From assembly GCA_016278725.1 (NCBI GenBank), contig JADQBG010000009.1:186001-250000 (forward strand): 64,000 bases of DNA, read 5' to 3'. The notes below the pieces were generated by a model, which saw only the letters and a list, made by a program, of their open reading frames with translations, did not search any database and had not been told where the DNA came from. Within the stretch, counting starts at the first letter, position 1. Every line of letters starts with the position of its first letter. Below, piece after piece: positions 1 to 10,498 of the stretch. Source of the stretch: Actinomycetota bacterium. Lineage in GTDB: Bacteria > Actinomycetota > Thermoleophilia > RBG-16-64-13. The translations under genes and the position numbers were made by a program.

Positions 1-5
1 TTTCT

Positions 6-1043
6 GTGAGGTCTTACGTCGACCCGGATACCGGCTTCCGTCTGCGCGACGAGTGGACCGCTTATCCCACGGGAGACGAGGGGGCTTTGGACTGGCGGGT
101 GCTGGAGTTGACGCCCGAGCTGGACCAGCTCCTCGAGCCCGACCACGTGGATGCCGAAGCACAGACTTTGCGCGAGGAGCGAAGGCGGTTGATCGCCGGG
201 CTCAGCTTTGAGGTCTATGAACTGCCTCCAGAGTACCTCGACCTTAAGCTCGTGCGGATGCTACCCGTCGGCGACTGGCAGGGGGTGGAACTGCACTACG
301 CGTCGGCTTCTGGGGTCTCTGATGTAGGTTTCCTAGCGGAGGAGGCGGTCGTCCTGCACTCGCTCAGTCCCGACCTCTTCCCCAACTATCCCGAGCCCCC
401 GCACGATCTCCAGGGTTTTTGGATGGTGGCCGAGGGCGAGAAGCTGGAACACGGCTCGATCGGGGAGACCGGCGTTTCAATTCGGCTCCGGACCGAGGTA
501 GCATCGGCCGAACCAGGGGAACTGCGCCAGGCGCTTGTGGTGTTCGGTGGGGAGGGACCGGGGGAGAAGCCTGCTTCCACTGCGCCGCCGCCCGTTGACC
601 AACCGTCGGACCCGTACCTCCGCCCGCACGAGGTCGGCGAGCGCGTCCTTGCCCTAGTTCCCGAGTCCGGGCTCCAGGTGAAGAAGGCCACTTTCGCGCC
701 CCTGGCGGCCGCGGGTCCCCGATTGTCCGAAATCGAACTCTCACCCCCTGGGGCGCTTCGGGCGAGCGTGACGATTCGCCTCCAGTGGCATATCCCGGAG
801 AGGAATCTCGAATCCATTGTCCGTGGACTCGGTTACGAGCCAACCACTCTCACCGGTGCTATTGACGCCGTACGGCGTGAGGACACGCACTCCTTCCAGC
901 TGATCGCCCTTAGCCCGGGCCGCACGACGGTGAACTTGAGCGGGCCCGGTCCTGAGAATGCGGAGGAGAACGGGGGCTTGGACGAGGCGCATATGCGCAA
1001 AATGGTCGAGGAGATCTTGGTCATGCTGCAGGCGAAGGGGTAG
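6..1043 (+). CDS. hypothetical protein, 345 aa
   Basis: Long ORF with consistent high-GC codon bias; no recognised domain. Confidence 0.6.
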   Translation: MRSYVDPDTGFRLRDEWTAYPTGDEGALDWRVLELTPELDQLLEPDHVDAEAQTLREERRRLIAGLSFEVYELPPEYLDLKLVRMLPVGDWQGVELHYASASGVSDVGFLAEEAVVLHSLSPDLFPNYPEPPHDLQGFWMVAEGEKLEHGSIGETGVSIRLRTEVASAEPGELRQALVVFGGEGPGEKPASTAPPPVDQPSDPYLRPHEVGERVLALVPESGLQVKKATFAPLAAAGPRLSEIELSPPGALRASVTIRLQWHIPERNLESIVRGLGYEPTTLTGAIDAVRREDTHSFQLIALSPGRTTVNLSGPGPENAEENGGLDEAHMRKMVEEILVMLQAKG

Positions 1044-1110
1044 GAGTGAGGGCTTTTCTTCGATCTTTGGTTTTTATTGATCAGCAAATTGAACTCGTTA
1101 TATTCGCGAT

Positions 1111-1347
1111 ATGAAGACCTCCTTTTCCATTCCTGACGACCTATTCGAGCGGGCCGAACGGTTGGCCAAGAAGATGAACCACTCCCGGAGCGAGCTCTAC
1201 AGTCGGGCGGTCGCGGAGTACGTGGCTCGGCACAGCGCTGATGAGGTCACGGAAGCCCTGAATGCGGCGCTGGAGGAGATCGATCAGTCCGAGGAGGGTT
1301 TTACGCGCGAGGCCTCGATCGGGCTCCTGAGGCGAACCGACTGGTGA
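1111..1347 (+). CDS. ribbon-helix-helix (CopG/MazE-like) antitoxin, apparently orphan
   Basis: MKTSFSIPDDLFERAERLAKKMNHSRSELYSRAVAEYVARH is a typical RHH DNA-binding N-terminus; no MazF-like toxin ORF follows. Confidence 0.7.
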   Translation: MKTSFSIPDDLFERAERLAKKMNHSRSELYSRAVAEYVARHSADEVTEALNAALEEIDQSEEGFTREASIGLLRRTDW

Positions 1348-1424
1348 ACGCCGCTCGCTGTGCCCGAAGCAGGCTTGGGTTGGGTAAGGTGGGAGCAGTG
1401 AGCAAAGTCACGCCAGGAGGCAAG

Positions 1425-2464
1425 ATGCGGAGACGAGCGGGCGAGGCGAGCGCCCAGCGGCTGCCGGGATTTGCCGGCTTAGCGCTGCTCGCCGCGCTGC
1501 TGGTAACCGTAGAGGTCGTGATTGCTCAATCGACCGCCGCGGAGCGCCATACCCTGATGAGCACCGCCATCACCGTGGACCTGGCCCTTGGGTTCCCGCT
1601 GCTGGCGTACCTGCTCCTGGTCCGTCGCGGCCGCTTCGGCCTGCTGGTCCTGGTGCCTTTCCTGCTCGTGGGGGCGCTCGTCGCCCGGCTGGTGGCCCCG
1701 CAGCCGGACAATCCTGTCATGAACTTCTTGGAGTTGGCGCTGCCCGCGCTCGAACTGGGCGTGATCGCCGTGGGCATCTGGAAGCTCCGGCGTCTGCTCG
1801 CCGCCTACCGTCTGGCGAGGCCCACTCAGCCTTACCCCTTCGATGCCTTCCGTCTATCGGTTGAAAGGGTCTTCGGCAGATCCGGGGTCGCGCGCGCCGG
1901 CACGATGGAAGCCGCGTTCCTGGCCTTCGGGTTGGGCGGCTGGAGGCGGATCCGTCCCGAAGAGGGCTACGAAGCCTTCCCCACGCACCGACGGGCGGGC
2001 TACGTTCATCTGGTGGGGATTGTCGCCGGCCTCGTCGCGGTGGAGACCGTGGGGGTCCACCTCGTCGTGTCGCTCTGGTCGCCTGTAACCGCCTGGGTGC
2101 TGACCGGTCTCGCCCTCTACTCGCTCCTGTGGATCCTGGGGGACCTCAACGCCGTGCGCCTCTCCCCTCACCGCCTCGACCAGGGCACCCTCCACCTGAG
2201 GGTGGGATTTCGGTGGGCCGCCGATGTGCCCCTCGACCGGATGTCGGTTCTGCGTCTCTGGGCAGAAGGCGATGTGGCTGACAGCAAGGAGTGACCCTGG
2301 GTGCGCCCAACCTTTTCCTGGAACTGGAGGAACCGGTGAAGGTGCGTCTGCTCTTCGGGCGCGCAACCGAGGCAAGGAGGCTCGCCTTCACCGCCGATGA
2401 GCCGGAAGCGGTGATCGCCGCGGTGGCAGCGCGTGTACCGTCACAGGTTGGTCTGGGGCGGTAG
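1425..2464 (+). pseudogene. multi-TM membrane protein, apparently frameshifted near 2285-2293
   Basis: Frame 1 ends ...MSVLRLWAEGDVADSKE* at 2294; another frame continues VTLGAPNLFLELEEPVKVRLLFGRATEARRLAFTADEPEAVIAAVAARV... to TAG 2462-2464, a plausible C-terminal continuation. Confidence 0.5.
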
Positions 2465-2610
2465 GCCTCCCGTTAACCTCTATGCTGCTAAAGCCCGGCA
2501 CCAAGTCGTCCGACAAATAGAGGAAACCAACGTCAATCTACAGACAGTTGATTTTCCTGACTGGGGGACGATAAGTTGGTCGGGATGACGGCGAAGCGAA
2601 CAGGACCGGC

Positions 2611-4230
2611 GTGAGATACGCCCGCTTGCGGGTTCGTCTATTTGCAATCGTCTCGTTTGTCCTTCTCGCGCTCCCCATCCCCTTGGTCCTGGAGGAAGAG
2701 CCTCCGCTCCCCGCGCTCGAGGTCGCGTCCTCGACCACGCTGACTCCCACCACCGAGCCTCCCCAAAGTACGACCACGACTCGCCCCGAGCCTCCCCGGA
2801 CGACCACGACGACGGTCAGAGTCCCGGCATCGACCACGAGTACCGTGCCCATCGAACGGATCTCGGCCGATGTCCTCGTCTACGGCACCACAAGCGCCGG
2901 AGTGGGGGCGGTCCGCGCCCTGGAGCTTGCTGCCGGAGGCCAGAAGCCCCTTTCTGTGGCCCTGGTCTCGGCCGGCCACCAAATCGAGAGTCCCTTGGCC
3001 CAGGGCCTGGGCGTGGAGGACGCGTATGGCGGTGAAGCCTACCTGAGCGGCTTCTATCAGGAGTTCCGTCAGGGGGTGATCGACTGGTACCAGCAGCGGG
3101 GGAGCGCGGTCCACGCACCCGGAGGCCGCCTGCACTACGAGCCCGAGGCAGCGGCCGAGGTGCTTCGGGGCTTCATCGAGCGTCCGCAGGTGAGTTGGCA
3201 CACCGGCTACCCCATCGATGCGCAGGAGACCGACGAGGCCGGCGAGCGCTGGGTGCTCCTGAAGGATGCGGACGGGGGCTTCACGAGGATCGAGGCCAAG
3301 TACCTGATCGACGCCTCAGCCGAAGGAGACCTCGGGCGCCTCCTGGGCGCCGACTACATGATCGGGCGCTCCGAAGAGCTCTTCAACGACAAGGACGGGC
3401 GCCGTCCGCCCCCGCCGACCAAAGCCAACAACTGGCAGACCGCGCCCCAGGCCTTGTCCATGCTCCTAACCTTGGAGCTACACGACGGGGCCGCACCGCC
3501 ACTCGCGGCCTTCGAGCATCCCTGGTATGAGCCGGCCGGGTTTGGCGAGCGACATGGTCTCTCGGAACAGACGCTCGCCGGATTCGCCGAGAGCTGGAGC
3601 ATCGCCCACGCGCTCCCGAGTGGCACCTTCGAGCTAAACGAAGCCTGGAGCGACTACATGTCGCCCGAGGCGAGCTTCGAGTGGGTGCTCTACCCCGAGC
3701 GGCGCGCAGAGATCCGCCGGGAGATGGCCGACTGGGTGCTGAACCGCGTGCGTTACCTGCAGGAGAACGGTCACCGTGGGGTGGGGATCTCCAGCGTTCC
3801 CGCCCGGCCCTATGTCCGCGAGGGGGTGCGCTTCTACGGGGAGCAGGTCTACCGCGGATCGGACATCGACCAGGGTGCGGAGCAGGGCACTGTGGTGCTG
3901 GGCGCCTACGCGCGTTACGACCGCCACGACGCGGCGCTGGGTTCTCACCAGGATTCCGACGGAGCCGTGGTTCGGATTCCGCTTCGCGCGATGATGCCCA
4001 AGGGTCACCCCTTCCTGCTGACGCCGACCGCCATCAGCTGCGACGAGTCCGCCTACTGCTCGGCGGTGCGGATGGAGCCGGTGCGGGCGAACATGGGAGC
4101 CGCAGCCGGGGTGGCTGTCGCGCTGGCGGAGCGCTCTGGACTACCCCCGGCCCAGGTGGACCTGGAAGCGGTCCGCGCGGAGCTTCGCCGTCAGGGGCAC
4201 CGGCTAAGCGTGGAGAACTCAGCCGGGTAG
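2611..4230 (+). CDS. FAD-dependent oxidoreductase with N-terminal signal/TM segment and Thr/Pro-rich linker
   Basis: N-terminal hydrophobic segment, linker STTLTPTTEPPQSTTTTRPEPPRTTTTTVRVPASTTSTVP, then ADVLVYGTTSAGVGAVRALELA (Rossmann-like) and ...YLIDASAEGDLGRLLGADYMIGR. Confidence 0.75.
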   Translation: MRYARLRVRLFAIVSFVLLALPIPLVLEEEPPLPALEVASSTTLTPTTEPPQSTTTTRPEPPRTTTTTVRVPASTTSTVPIERISADVLVYGTTSAGVGAVRALELAAGGQKPLSVALVSAGHQIESPLAQGLGVEDAYGGEAYLSGFYQEFRQGVIDWYQQRGSAVHAPGGRLHYEPEAAAEVLRGFIERPQVSWHTGYPIDAQETDEAGERWVLLKDADGGFTRIEAKYLIDASAEGDLGRLLGADYMIGRSEELFNDKDGRRPPPPTKANNWQTAPQALSMLLTLELHDGAAPPLAAFEHPWYEPAGFGERHGLSEQTLAGFAESWSIAHALPSGTFELNEAWSDYMSPEASFEWVLYPERRAEIRREMADWVLNRVRYLQENGHRGVGISSVPARPYVREGVRFYGEQVYRGSDIDQGAEQGTVVLGAYARYDRHDAALGSHQDSDGAVVRIPLRAMMPKGHPFLLTPTAISCDESAYCSAVRMEPVRANMGAAAGVAVALAERSGLPPAQVDLEAVRAELRRQGHRLSVENSAG

Positions 4231-4722
4231 GCCCAGCAGGGCGGAGAAATGTCGGTAGTGCTGTTCCTCGTCCGCGAGTATCTTTCCAAATAGCTCTGCC
4301 GTGAGCTGATCGCCCTCTCGCTGGGCAGCCGGGATGATCTGCTCGTACAGCCGTATGGCCTCCCGTTCCTGCCTCAGGTCGAGTTCCATCATCTCGTGCG
4401 CGCTCTCCCCGATGGTGATGGGTGAGGGTGCGGTGACCGGCGTTCCGCCGTGGGCGACGACCCGCTCGGCGATGGCTTCCGCATGGCGCATTTCGGTAAT
4501 GGCGATCTTCTTGAGCCCGGCTCCGGGAAGCCAGTAGAGGCGATGGGTGCCGACGAATTTCACCTGCTCCGGAGTGGATTCGCCACCCGATATCGCTCCA
4601 CCCTCGCTCGTCCCCAGAGAGTGCTGAAACATGTACTGGATCGAGACCTACAGCTCCCGAGCCACCGCGCTGTTCAGCAGGTCGACGAACTCGGAAGCGG
4701 GATTCGTGCCTGGGTTGGTCAT
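4219..4722 (-). pseudogene. ferritin-like/bacterioferritin-family protein interrupted by one in-frame TAG
   Basis: MTNPGTNPASEFVDLLNSAVAREL[TAG 4648-4650]VSIQYMFQHSLG...EMRHAEAIAERV...ADEEQHYRHFSALLGLPG; both halves are in the same frame. Confidence 0.75.
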
Positions 4723-4795
4723 TGCTGCTCCCTTCGATGGCGGCTGCTCCTTGTCCGCTCGCCCCGATATACTGTGACTCGACGGAGGAGCGCAC

Positions 4796-5266
4796 ATGAG
4801 CCAAGGCGAAAAGCGAACATCCGATGAGTTGGCGGGGACCTCCTCCGAGGTACCCCGAAGCGGCACTGGCGACGCCGATACGGACGTCTGTGAGTTCGAG
4901 GATTGCGCCTGCACCGGCAAGAACCTGGTGCGCTTCACATCGCCGGCCGCCCTCCTGGCCATTGCCGAAGCCTCGCGCATCAGCGGCTACGATATTGGAG
5001 AACGTCTGGGAGCCATGCCTCTGTACGGAGACAGTGGCCCGGACTCGGGAGGCCTTTACCGCACGCTGCGACGGCTGGAGAGCCTCGACCTGGTCACTTC
5101 GGAGTGGGACACCAGCGGCGCTGGGCCTGCGCGCCGGCTGTACTCGATTACCGAAGCCGGCGCCCGCTGCCTGGAGAACTGGGCAAGAACGCTAGAGACC
5201 CATCGGACCGCGGTGGCGGCCTTCCTCGAGGACTACCAGCGATTCGCGGGCCCCACCGGGTCGTAG
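4796..5266 (+). CDS. PadR-like winged-helix regulator with Cys-containing N-terminus
   Basis: YDIGERLGAMPLYGDSGPDSGGLYRTLRRLESLDLVTSEWD...RRLYSITEAGARCLENW; N-terminus has CEFEDCACTGK. Confidence 0.75.
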   Translation: MSQGEKRTSDELAGTSSEVPRSGTGDADTDVCEFEDCACTGKNLVRFTSPAALLAIAEASRISGYDIGERLGAMPLYGDSGPDSGGLYRTLRRLESLDLVTSEWDTSGAGPARRLYSITEAGARCLENWARTLETHRTAVAAFLEDYQRFAGPTGS

Positions 5267-6031
5267 CTGACGCGCGGAGCGGGCGGTCCGAGACAGCAGG
5301 TTCCGGGACAGCAGGGTCCCGGCCGGCAAGATTCGGGTCAGCGGGCTCAACCGGCGCAGGCCGCTCGACCGGGGAACGCTCACCTCACCGCGTATCGCGG
5401 CGAAGAGAGCCACCGCCAAGAGGGCGCCGACCACGGGACCGATCATGTAGAGCCATAATTGGCTGAGATCGCCCGCAACCAGGGCGGGCCCCAAAGTGCG
5501 CGCGGGATTCATGGACGCCCCCGTCAGCGGACCGGCCCAGAGAGCTCCGGTGAAGACGGCCCCGCCGATCGCCAGTCCGCTCACCTGACGTCCCTGCGGG
5601 CTGACCACGACCGCCAGGATGACCATCATCAGGAATAGCGTCAGCATGATCTCGAGGAAGAAGGCGGGGGCGACGGCGATTGTGGCCCTGGTTGCACCCG
5701 CCGCGGTGGCCGGGCCCAACGACGCGCGCAGCAGCCCGGCAGCGAGCAGTGCCCCCAGGGACTGAGCCAGCAGGTATCCGGGGACCCGGCGGCGGGGGAA
5801 TCTTCCGGCGACGGCGAGCGCCAATGTCACCGCCGGGTTGATGTGAGCTCCGGAAACCGGACCGAAGAGGTAGACGACTCCGGCAACCACCAGGCCAAAG
5901 GAGAGGGCGATGCCCAAGTGACCGGGGTGGCCGGTAATGGAGTTGGCCGTGACGGCGCCCACTCCGATGAATACCAGAGCGAAAGTGCCGAGACCTTCGG
6001 CGGCATATGCGCGAAAACCTGCGCCCCGCAT
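5192..6031 (-). CDS. MIP-family aquaporin/glycerol facilitator
   Basis: Two NPA boxes: GAHINPAVTLALAV and GASMNPARTLGPALV; six TM-like segments. Confidence 0.85.
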   Translation of the reverse strand: MRGAGFRAYAAEGLGTFALVFIGVGAVTANSITGHPGHLGIALSFGLVVAGVVYLFGPVSGAHINPAVTLALAVAGRFPRRRVPGYLLAQSLGALLAAGLLRASLGPATAAGATRATIAVAPAFFLEIMLTLFLMMVILAVVVSPQGRQVSGLAIGGAVFTGALWAGPLTGASMNPARTLGPALVAGDLSQLWLYMIGPVVGALLAVALFAAIRGEVSVPRSSGLRRLSPLTRILPAGTLLSRNLLSRTARSARQLRPGGARESLVVLEEGRHRGPMGL

Positions 6032-6049
6032 GCGTCCCCCATCGATACA

Positions 6050-6072
6050 GCTAACTGACGCGGTCAGTTAGC
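6050..6072. promoter_or_regulatory. 23-bp inverted repeat, candidate operator upstream of aquaporin
   Basis: GCTAACTGAC-GCG-GTCAGTTAGC, perfect 10-bp arms, just upstream of the minus-strand start at 6031. Confidence 0.55.
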
Positions 6073-6204
6073 AACCTAGCGCAGATAGGGTCTGGGTGCA
6101 AGTATCCTTCCCGGCGGGGGGTCGCACGTTACGGCCAGGTCCTCTTGGGTAACTAACCTATAAGGTAGTGAAGCCGGCGACGCGCCGGCGAACAAGGGGG
6201 AAAC

Positions 6205-6702
6205 ATGGCGATGATGCTAACCAGCCCGGTCTTCAGCGAAGGCACGGCCATTGACGACAAGTACACGCTACACGGCGAGAATGTATCGCCTCCGCTCACC
6301 TGGACGGACGTGCCCGCGGGGACGGCTGAGCTTGCCTTGATCGTCGAGGACACCGACGTCGAACGGCACGCGTGGTTCAAAGGCGGAGGTCATAGCTACG
6401 TCCACTGGGTAATCTACAAGATCCCGCCGGAGGCCGGGGGCATACCGGAAGGCGTGCCTCGTGCACCAGAACTGCGTGAACCTCTGGGTGCGCTCCAGGG
6501 TGACAACGAAGAGGCTGAGATCATCGGGTGGACGGGCCCCAGGCTCGATCCGGAACACGGTGAACATCACTATCGTTTCACGCTCTACGCCCTCGATAAG
6601 CCGTTGGAAGTCAACTTTGGACTCGATGCTCCCGCCCTCAGGGGCGTAATGGAAGGACACGTCATCGAAACGGCCGAACTGGTCTTGACCGCTGAGAGGT
6701 AG
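6205..6702 (+). CDS. YbhB/YbcL family (PEBP-like) protein
   Basis: LTSPVFSEGTAIDDKYTLHGENVSPPLTWTDVPAGTAELALIVEDTD...HWVIYKIPPEAGGIPEG; YRFTLYALDKPLEV. Confidence 0.85.
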   Translation: MAMMLTSPVFSEGTAIDDKYTLHGENVSPPLTWTDVPAGTAELALIVEDTDVERHAWFKGGGHSYVHWVIYKIPPEAGGIPEGVPRAPELREPLGALQGDNEEAEIIGWTGPRLDPEHGEHHYRFTLYALDKPLEVNFGLDAPALRGVMEGHVIETAELVLTAER

Positions 6703-6805
6703 CCTCATTTGCGATAGCCGCATCGTGGGCGTTGGGGTCGTGGTAATGCCGCGGCCCCAACTGCTTAACGCGCTGAGGAACGGGCCCGCCATCGTCAATG
6801 CCCGG

Positions 6806-6965
6806 TAACCAATCGGAGCGGGGAGTGTGGGCAGCGCCCTGGCCTCGTCCGCCGTACGGGCGGGCCACGACGTCAGCCTCTCCGCAAACGATCTCGATCA
6901 AGCTCGAGAAGCCGCCGAGGCGACCGGGGCCCGGGCGGCGGTTCGACCCCCAGTGGCCACGTTAC
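6806..6965 (+). pseudogene. remnant of a Rossmann-type NADP/F420 oxidoreductase
   Basis: PIGAGSVGSALASSAVRAGHDVSLSANDLDQAREAAEATGARAA follows a stop codon and is truncated downstream. Confidence 0.45.
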
Positions 6966-6998
6966 CCCGACCCAGCAGGAGTCACGCTGCTTCGGTTC

Positions 6999-8651
6999 TC
7001 AGGTCGTGTCGATGTCGCGCCTTCTGAAGCCGAGCAGGCCGAGCGCCGCTACTCCCGCCGCCAGCACCGTGAGGGCGGCGACCGGAGCCAGAGCGAACGG
7101 CTCCAAAGGCATGCGGGCGGCATGCTCGAAGGGGGACAGGTCGAACAACCAATTCGGGGGATCGATCAGGCCTCCGAACGTTCCGAAGAAGATGCCGTAG
7201 GCCAAAACCGCCCAGGTGAGGCCGATCGCCCGGGGCAGGACCCCGAAGAACAGCGCCGCGATCGCCAGCAGGACGAGCACGGCGGGGGCATGACCGAGGT
7301 GCGAGGCGGTCAGTTCCCAGACGTATGCGACCTCGCCGGTCACGATGGCGGCCCCGGCGCCGGTTGCCGCCCCTGCGGCGGCGAGCAGTGCGACCGCGGC
7401 GACGGCTGTGACGATCAGATTGCCTCCCAGCCAGCCCCAGCGGCTGACGGGGGCCGCCAACACCGGCTCTCCCCGGCCGGTTGTCTCTTCGCTGCGGTAT
7501 CCGTGCACCGCCAGGATGGCGAAGGCGGCCGCCAAGTACGCCATGAACACAGACATGTAGGCCAGATAGCCGGTGACGATGTTCTCCTCGCCGGTTCCGA
7601 AGACCTCGACGAAAGTGTCGGGCAGATCTTCCCAGCCGGTCAGGAGACTCTCGGTGAAGATTCCGTAGAGGAACCCGGAGATGATTAGTGCCGCTCCCCA
7701 GGCGACGATGCTGCCCCGTTGGAGGCGGAGGGCGAGCGTCAGCGGCGACCGCAACCATTCCGCGGCGGTCGGCCGGCCCGTCCGAGTGGAGAGAAGGCTC
7801 GCGCCCAGATCCCGCCGCGTCGAGAGGACGAATCCGACGGCTGCGGTGACGACGGCAAAGGCGAACGAGAGGCCCAGGGGCCACCAGCGGTCGAGCACGA
7901 AGGGGGCGGTCTGCTGGGGCCAGGCCAGAGGCGAGAGCCAGGAAAGCGTGTTGCCGCCAACCCGGGTCATGTCGCCGCCGGCCCTGAGTGCGAATGCCAA
8001 ACCGAGCCCGGCGCCGGCGAGGCCTGCGGCGGCCCGGGAGAACTGGGTGAGTTGCACCGTCAGGGCGGCAAGGCCGGCGAAGGCCAGACCTCCCGCCGCA
8101 ACCGATACACCCAATAGGAACGACCCTCCGCCCCCGTGCCCCGCGGCCACCATGAGGGCAGTGATGACCACCGCCACCAGGGCGTTCGTGATGACGGCGA
8201 GGATGAGGGCAGCCGTGAGGGGGGCCTTGGCCCCTACCACGCTTGCCCGGACGAGTTCTGCTCTACCCGTCTGCTCTTCGGCCCGGGTGTGCCGCACGAC
8301 CAGGAGGATACTCATGAGCGCCGCCACTATCAGGAAGTAGAGGCCGTAGCCATTGGCGATGAGCCGATCGTAAGTCGGATTGTCCAAACCGTATGAGGGA
8401 CCGATGAGCAGTCGGCCGGCGGGGTCGGCGAATAGTCCGCTGAGCGAATCGAGATCCTCCTCCGGATAGGCTACCGGGAGGGCATTTGTGAGATAGATCG
8501 TCAGGAGGCCGAAACTGCCCACCCAGGCGGGCAGCTTGATCCGGTCACGACGGATCAGGAAACGGAGCAGTCGCCAGGTGCCGGCGAAGCTGCGGCTGCG
8601 CTCGCCGTTCGCGGCCGGGGGTTCGCCTGGAAGATCGGCGGCCGTTGTCAT
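6999..8651 (-). CDS. ABC-2 type exporter permease
   Basis: 550-aa multi-TM protein; overlaps an ABC ATPase gene. Confidence 0.8.
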   Translation of the reverse strand: MTTAADLPGEPPAANGERSRSFAGTWRLLRFLIRRDRIKLPAWVGSFGLLTIYLTNALPVAYPEEDLDSLSGLFADPAGRLLIGPSYGLDNPTYDRLIANGYGLYFLIVAALMSILLVVRHTRAEEQTGRAELVRASVVGAKAPLTAALILAVITNALVAVVITALMVAAGHGGGGSFLLGVSVAAGGLAFAGLAALTVQLTQFSRAAAGLAGAGLGLAFALRAGGDMTRVGGNTLSWLSPLAWPQQTAPFVLDRWWPLGLSFAFAVVTAAVGFVLSTRRDLGASLLSTRTGRPTAAEWLRSPLTLALRLQRGSIVAWGAALIISGFLYGIFTESLLTGWEDLPDTFVEVFGTGEENIVTGYLAYMSVFMAYLAAAFAILAVHGYRSEETTGRGEPVLAAPVSRWGWLGGNLIVTAVAAVALLAAAGAATGAGAAIVTGEVAYVWELTASHLGHAPAVLVLLAIAALFFGVLPRAIGLTWAVLAYGIFFGTFGGLIDPPNWLFDLSPFEHAARMPLEPFALAPVAALTVLAAGVAALGLLGFRRRDIDTT

Positions 8652-9574
8652 CGTTCGTCCTGCGCTTCCCGGCCCCCTGCGCGCACGCCCAGTTCATCGC
8701 CGTAGTGCCGCAACAGCAGTTGCTCGAGCGTCGGAGGATGGGAGACCAGCGAGCGGACGCGGAACTCCGCGAGCCGGCTCACGACCTCGTCGAGCTTTTC
8801 CGCGTCGACGTCGAAGCGTGCCTGTCCGTCTGTAGCTTCGAAGTTGTGGACTCCGGGGAGTTCTGCCAAGCTGTCGGCCGGTTTTGCCGTCTCCACGTTG
8901 ATGGTGGTCCGCCTCAGGTGGCGGAGCTCCGACAACGTGCCTGACTCCACGGCCTTGCCTTGCCGGATGATGGAGATCCGGTCGGCCAGGACTTCGACCT
9001 GCGCCAATATGTGGCTCGAGAGGAGCACGGTTCGGCCCTCGGCCTTCATCTCGCGGATCACGTCCTGGAACACCGCCTCCATCAGCGGATCCAGGCCGGC
9101 GGTCGGCTCATCCAGGAGCAGTAACTCGGCGTCCGAGGCCAGCGCCGAGATGAGGGCCACCTTTTGGCGGTTGCCCTTTGAGTAGGTGCGGCCCTTCTTG
9201 GAGGGGTCCAGATCGAAGCGTTGCAGCAACTCGTCCCGCCTGGCATGGTCCATCTGTCCGCGTAGCCGGCCGAACAGGTCGATTGCCTCACCGCCGGTCA
9301 GGTTGGGCCAGAGTTCGACATCGCCGGGCACGTAGGCCATGCGCCGGTGGAGTTCCACGGCGTCACTCCAGGGATCCCCGCCGAATACCGTTGCCGAGCC
9401 GGCGTCGGCGCGCAGCAGGCCAAGGAGGATGCGGATGGTGGTGGTCTTGCCCGCCCCGTTCGGTCCGAGGAACCCGTGGACCTCTCCGTGATTGACCGTC
9501 AGGTCCAGGCCGTCGAGCGCCCTCACGCGGCCAAAGTCCTTCACCAGTCCGTTGACGTCGATGACGGTCGTCAT
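8648..9574 (-). CDS. ABC transporter ATP-binding protein
   Basis: Walker [11 protein letters not shown], signature [15 protein letters not shown], Walker [14 protein letters not shown]. Confidence 0.92.
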   Translation of the reverse strand: MTTVIDVNGLVKDFGRVRALDGLDLTVNHGEVHGFLGPNGAGKTTTIRILLGLLRADAGSATVFGGDPWSDAVELHRRMAYVPGDVELWPNLTGGEAIDLFGRLRGQMDHARRDELLQRFDLDPSKKGRTYSKGNRQKVALISALASDAELLLLDEPTAGLDPLMEAVFQDVIREMKAEGRTVLLSSHILAQVEVLADRISIIRQGKAVESGTLSELRHLRRTTINVETAKPADSLAELPGVHNFEATDGQARFDVDAEKLDEVVSRLAEFRVRSLVSHPPTLEQLLLRHYGDELGVRAGGREAQDER

Positions 9575-10245
9575 GGTCGATCCTCCTCGTTGGGTTCCAT
9601 CGCAGTGTGATCGTCCCCGCTGCGATCGGTTGCTTGCCAGGCGTCGGCATAGCGGGCATCGGTGAAAACGCCGTGGGTCAAGACTTCCAGGGCCGCCCGG
9701 GCGATACGAGCGGTCAACTCCGTGCTGAACGGTTCCGCACCCATCCCGCGGGCCACGTGCTCGTGCAGCACCAGGCCCCCGAACTGCCAGGCGACCATGA
9801 GCACCGCCCGATCGTGGGGTGCCTCGCTTGGCCGGAGCAGGCCTTTTGCCACGCTGAGCTGCATGACGCGCTTCGACTCGGCCACCATCTCGTCGAAGAG
9901 CCGCGACGCCGCGGGTGACCCGTCGCGTATGGCGCGGGAAAGGTAGCGGAGGTGAGACAGGGACTTCTCGACGCCCGCGAGCGCGGCGAACGGGTCGGTG
10001 GTGCCCGACTCGACCGCGTCTTGCTTCGATCGGCGATACTCGGCAACCACGTACTCGTCGCAGGCGGCGCGGAGTCCTTCCTTGGAACCGAAGTGGTGCA
10101 GCACCAGGGCCGGAGAGACGCCGGCCGCGGCGGCCACTCCCCGGATGGTCGCCTTGTCGGTTCCCAGTTCCCCGAACAAGGCGATGGCCGCGTCGCGGAT
10201 GCGGGCGGCGGCGGTTCGATCGTCTGAGCCTGCGACTGAACTCAT
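9571..10245 (-). CDS. TetR family regulator
   Basis: [44 protein letters not shown]; operonic with the ABC exporter. Confidence 0.85.
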   Translation of the reverse strand: MSSVAGSDDRTAAARIRDAAIALFGELGTDKATIRGVAAAAGVSPALVLHHFGSKEGLRAACDEYVVAEYRRSKQDAVESGTTDPFAALAGVEKSLSHLRYLSRAIRDGSPAASRLFDEMVAESKRVMQLSVAKGLLRPSEAPHDRAVLMVAWQFGGLVLHEHVARGMGAEPFSTELTARIARAALEVLTHGVFTDARYADAWQATDRSGDDHTAMEPNEEDRP

Positions 10246-10498
10246 GTTCAATATACTAAACGGCTGTTCAGCGGCACGCAATAGCGAGCCGCGAGAGAGA
10301 GCGGCCTTAACCGCGAAGTAGTCAGGCCTGGGGCGCCGCGCTCAGTCCTGACGAGGAAAGAGCCAGGCCGCGGCGGCAGCTCCTCTCGACAGACGCACAC
10401 CTCCTGTTCTAGGCTTCGCCTCACCCACCAGCCGCCGAATTAGCAGCAAACGGCGAACTCGGCTCGGGCCACGCACACATGCGAAGGGGGAGCGGTAG

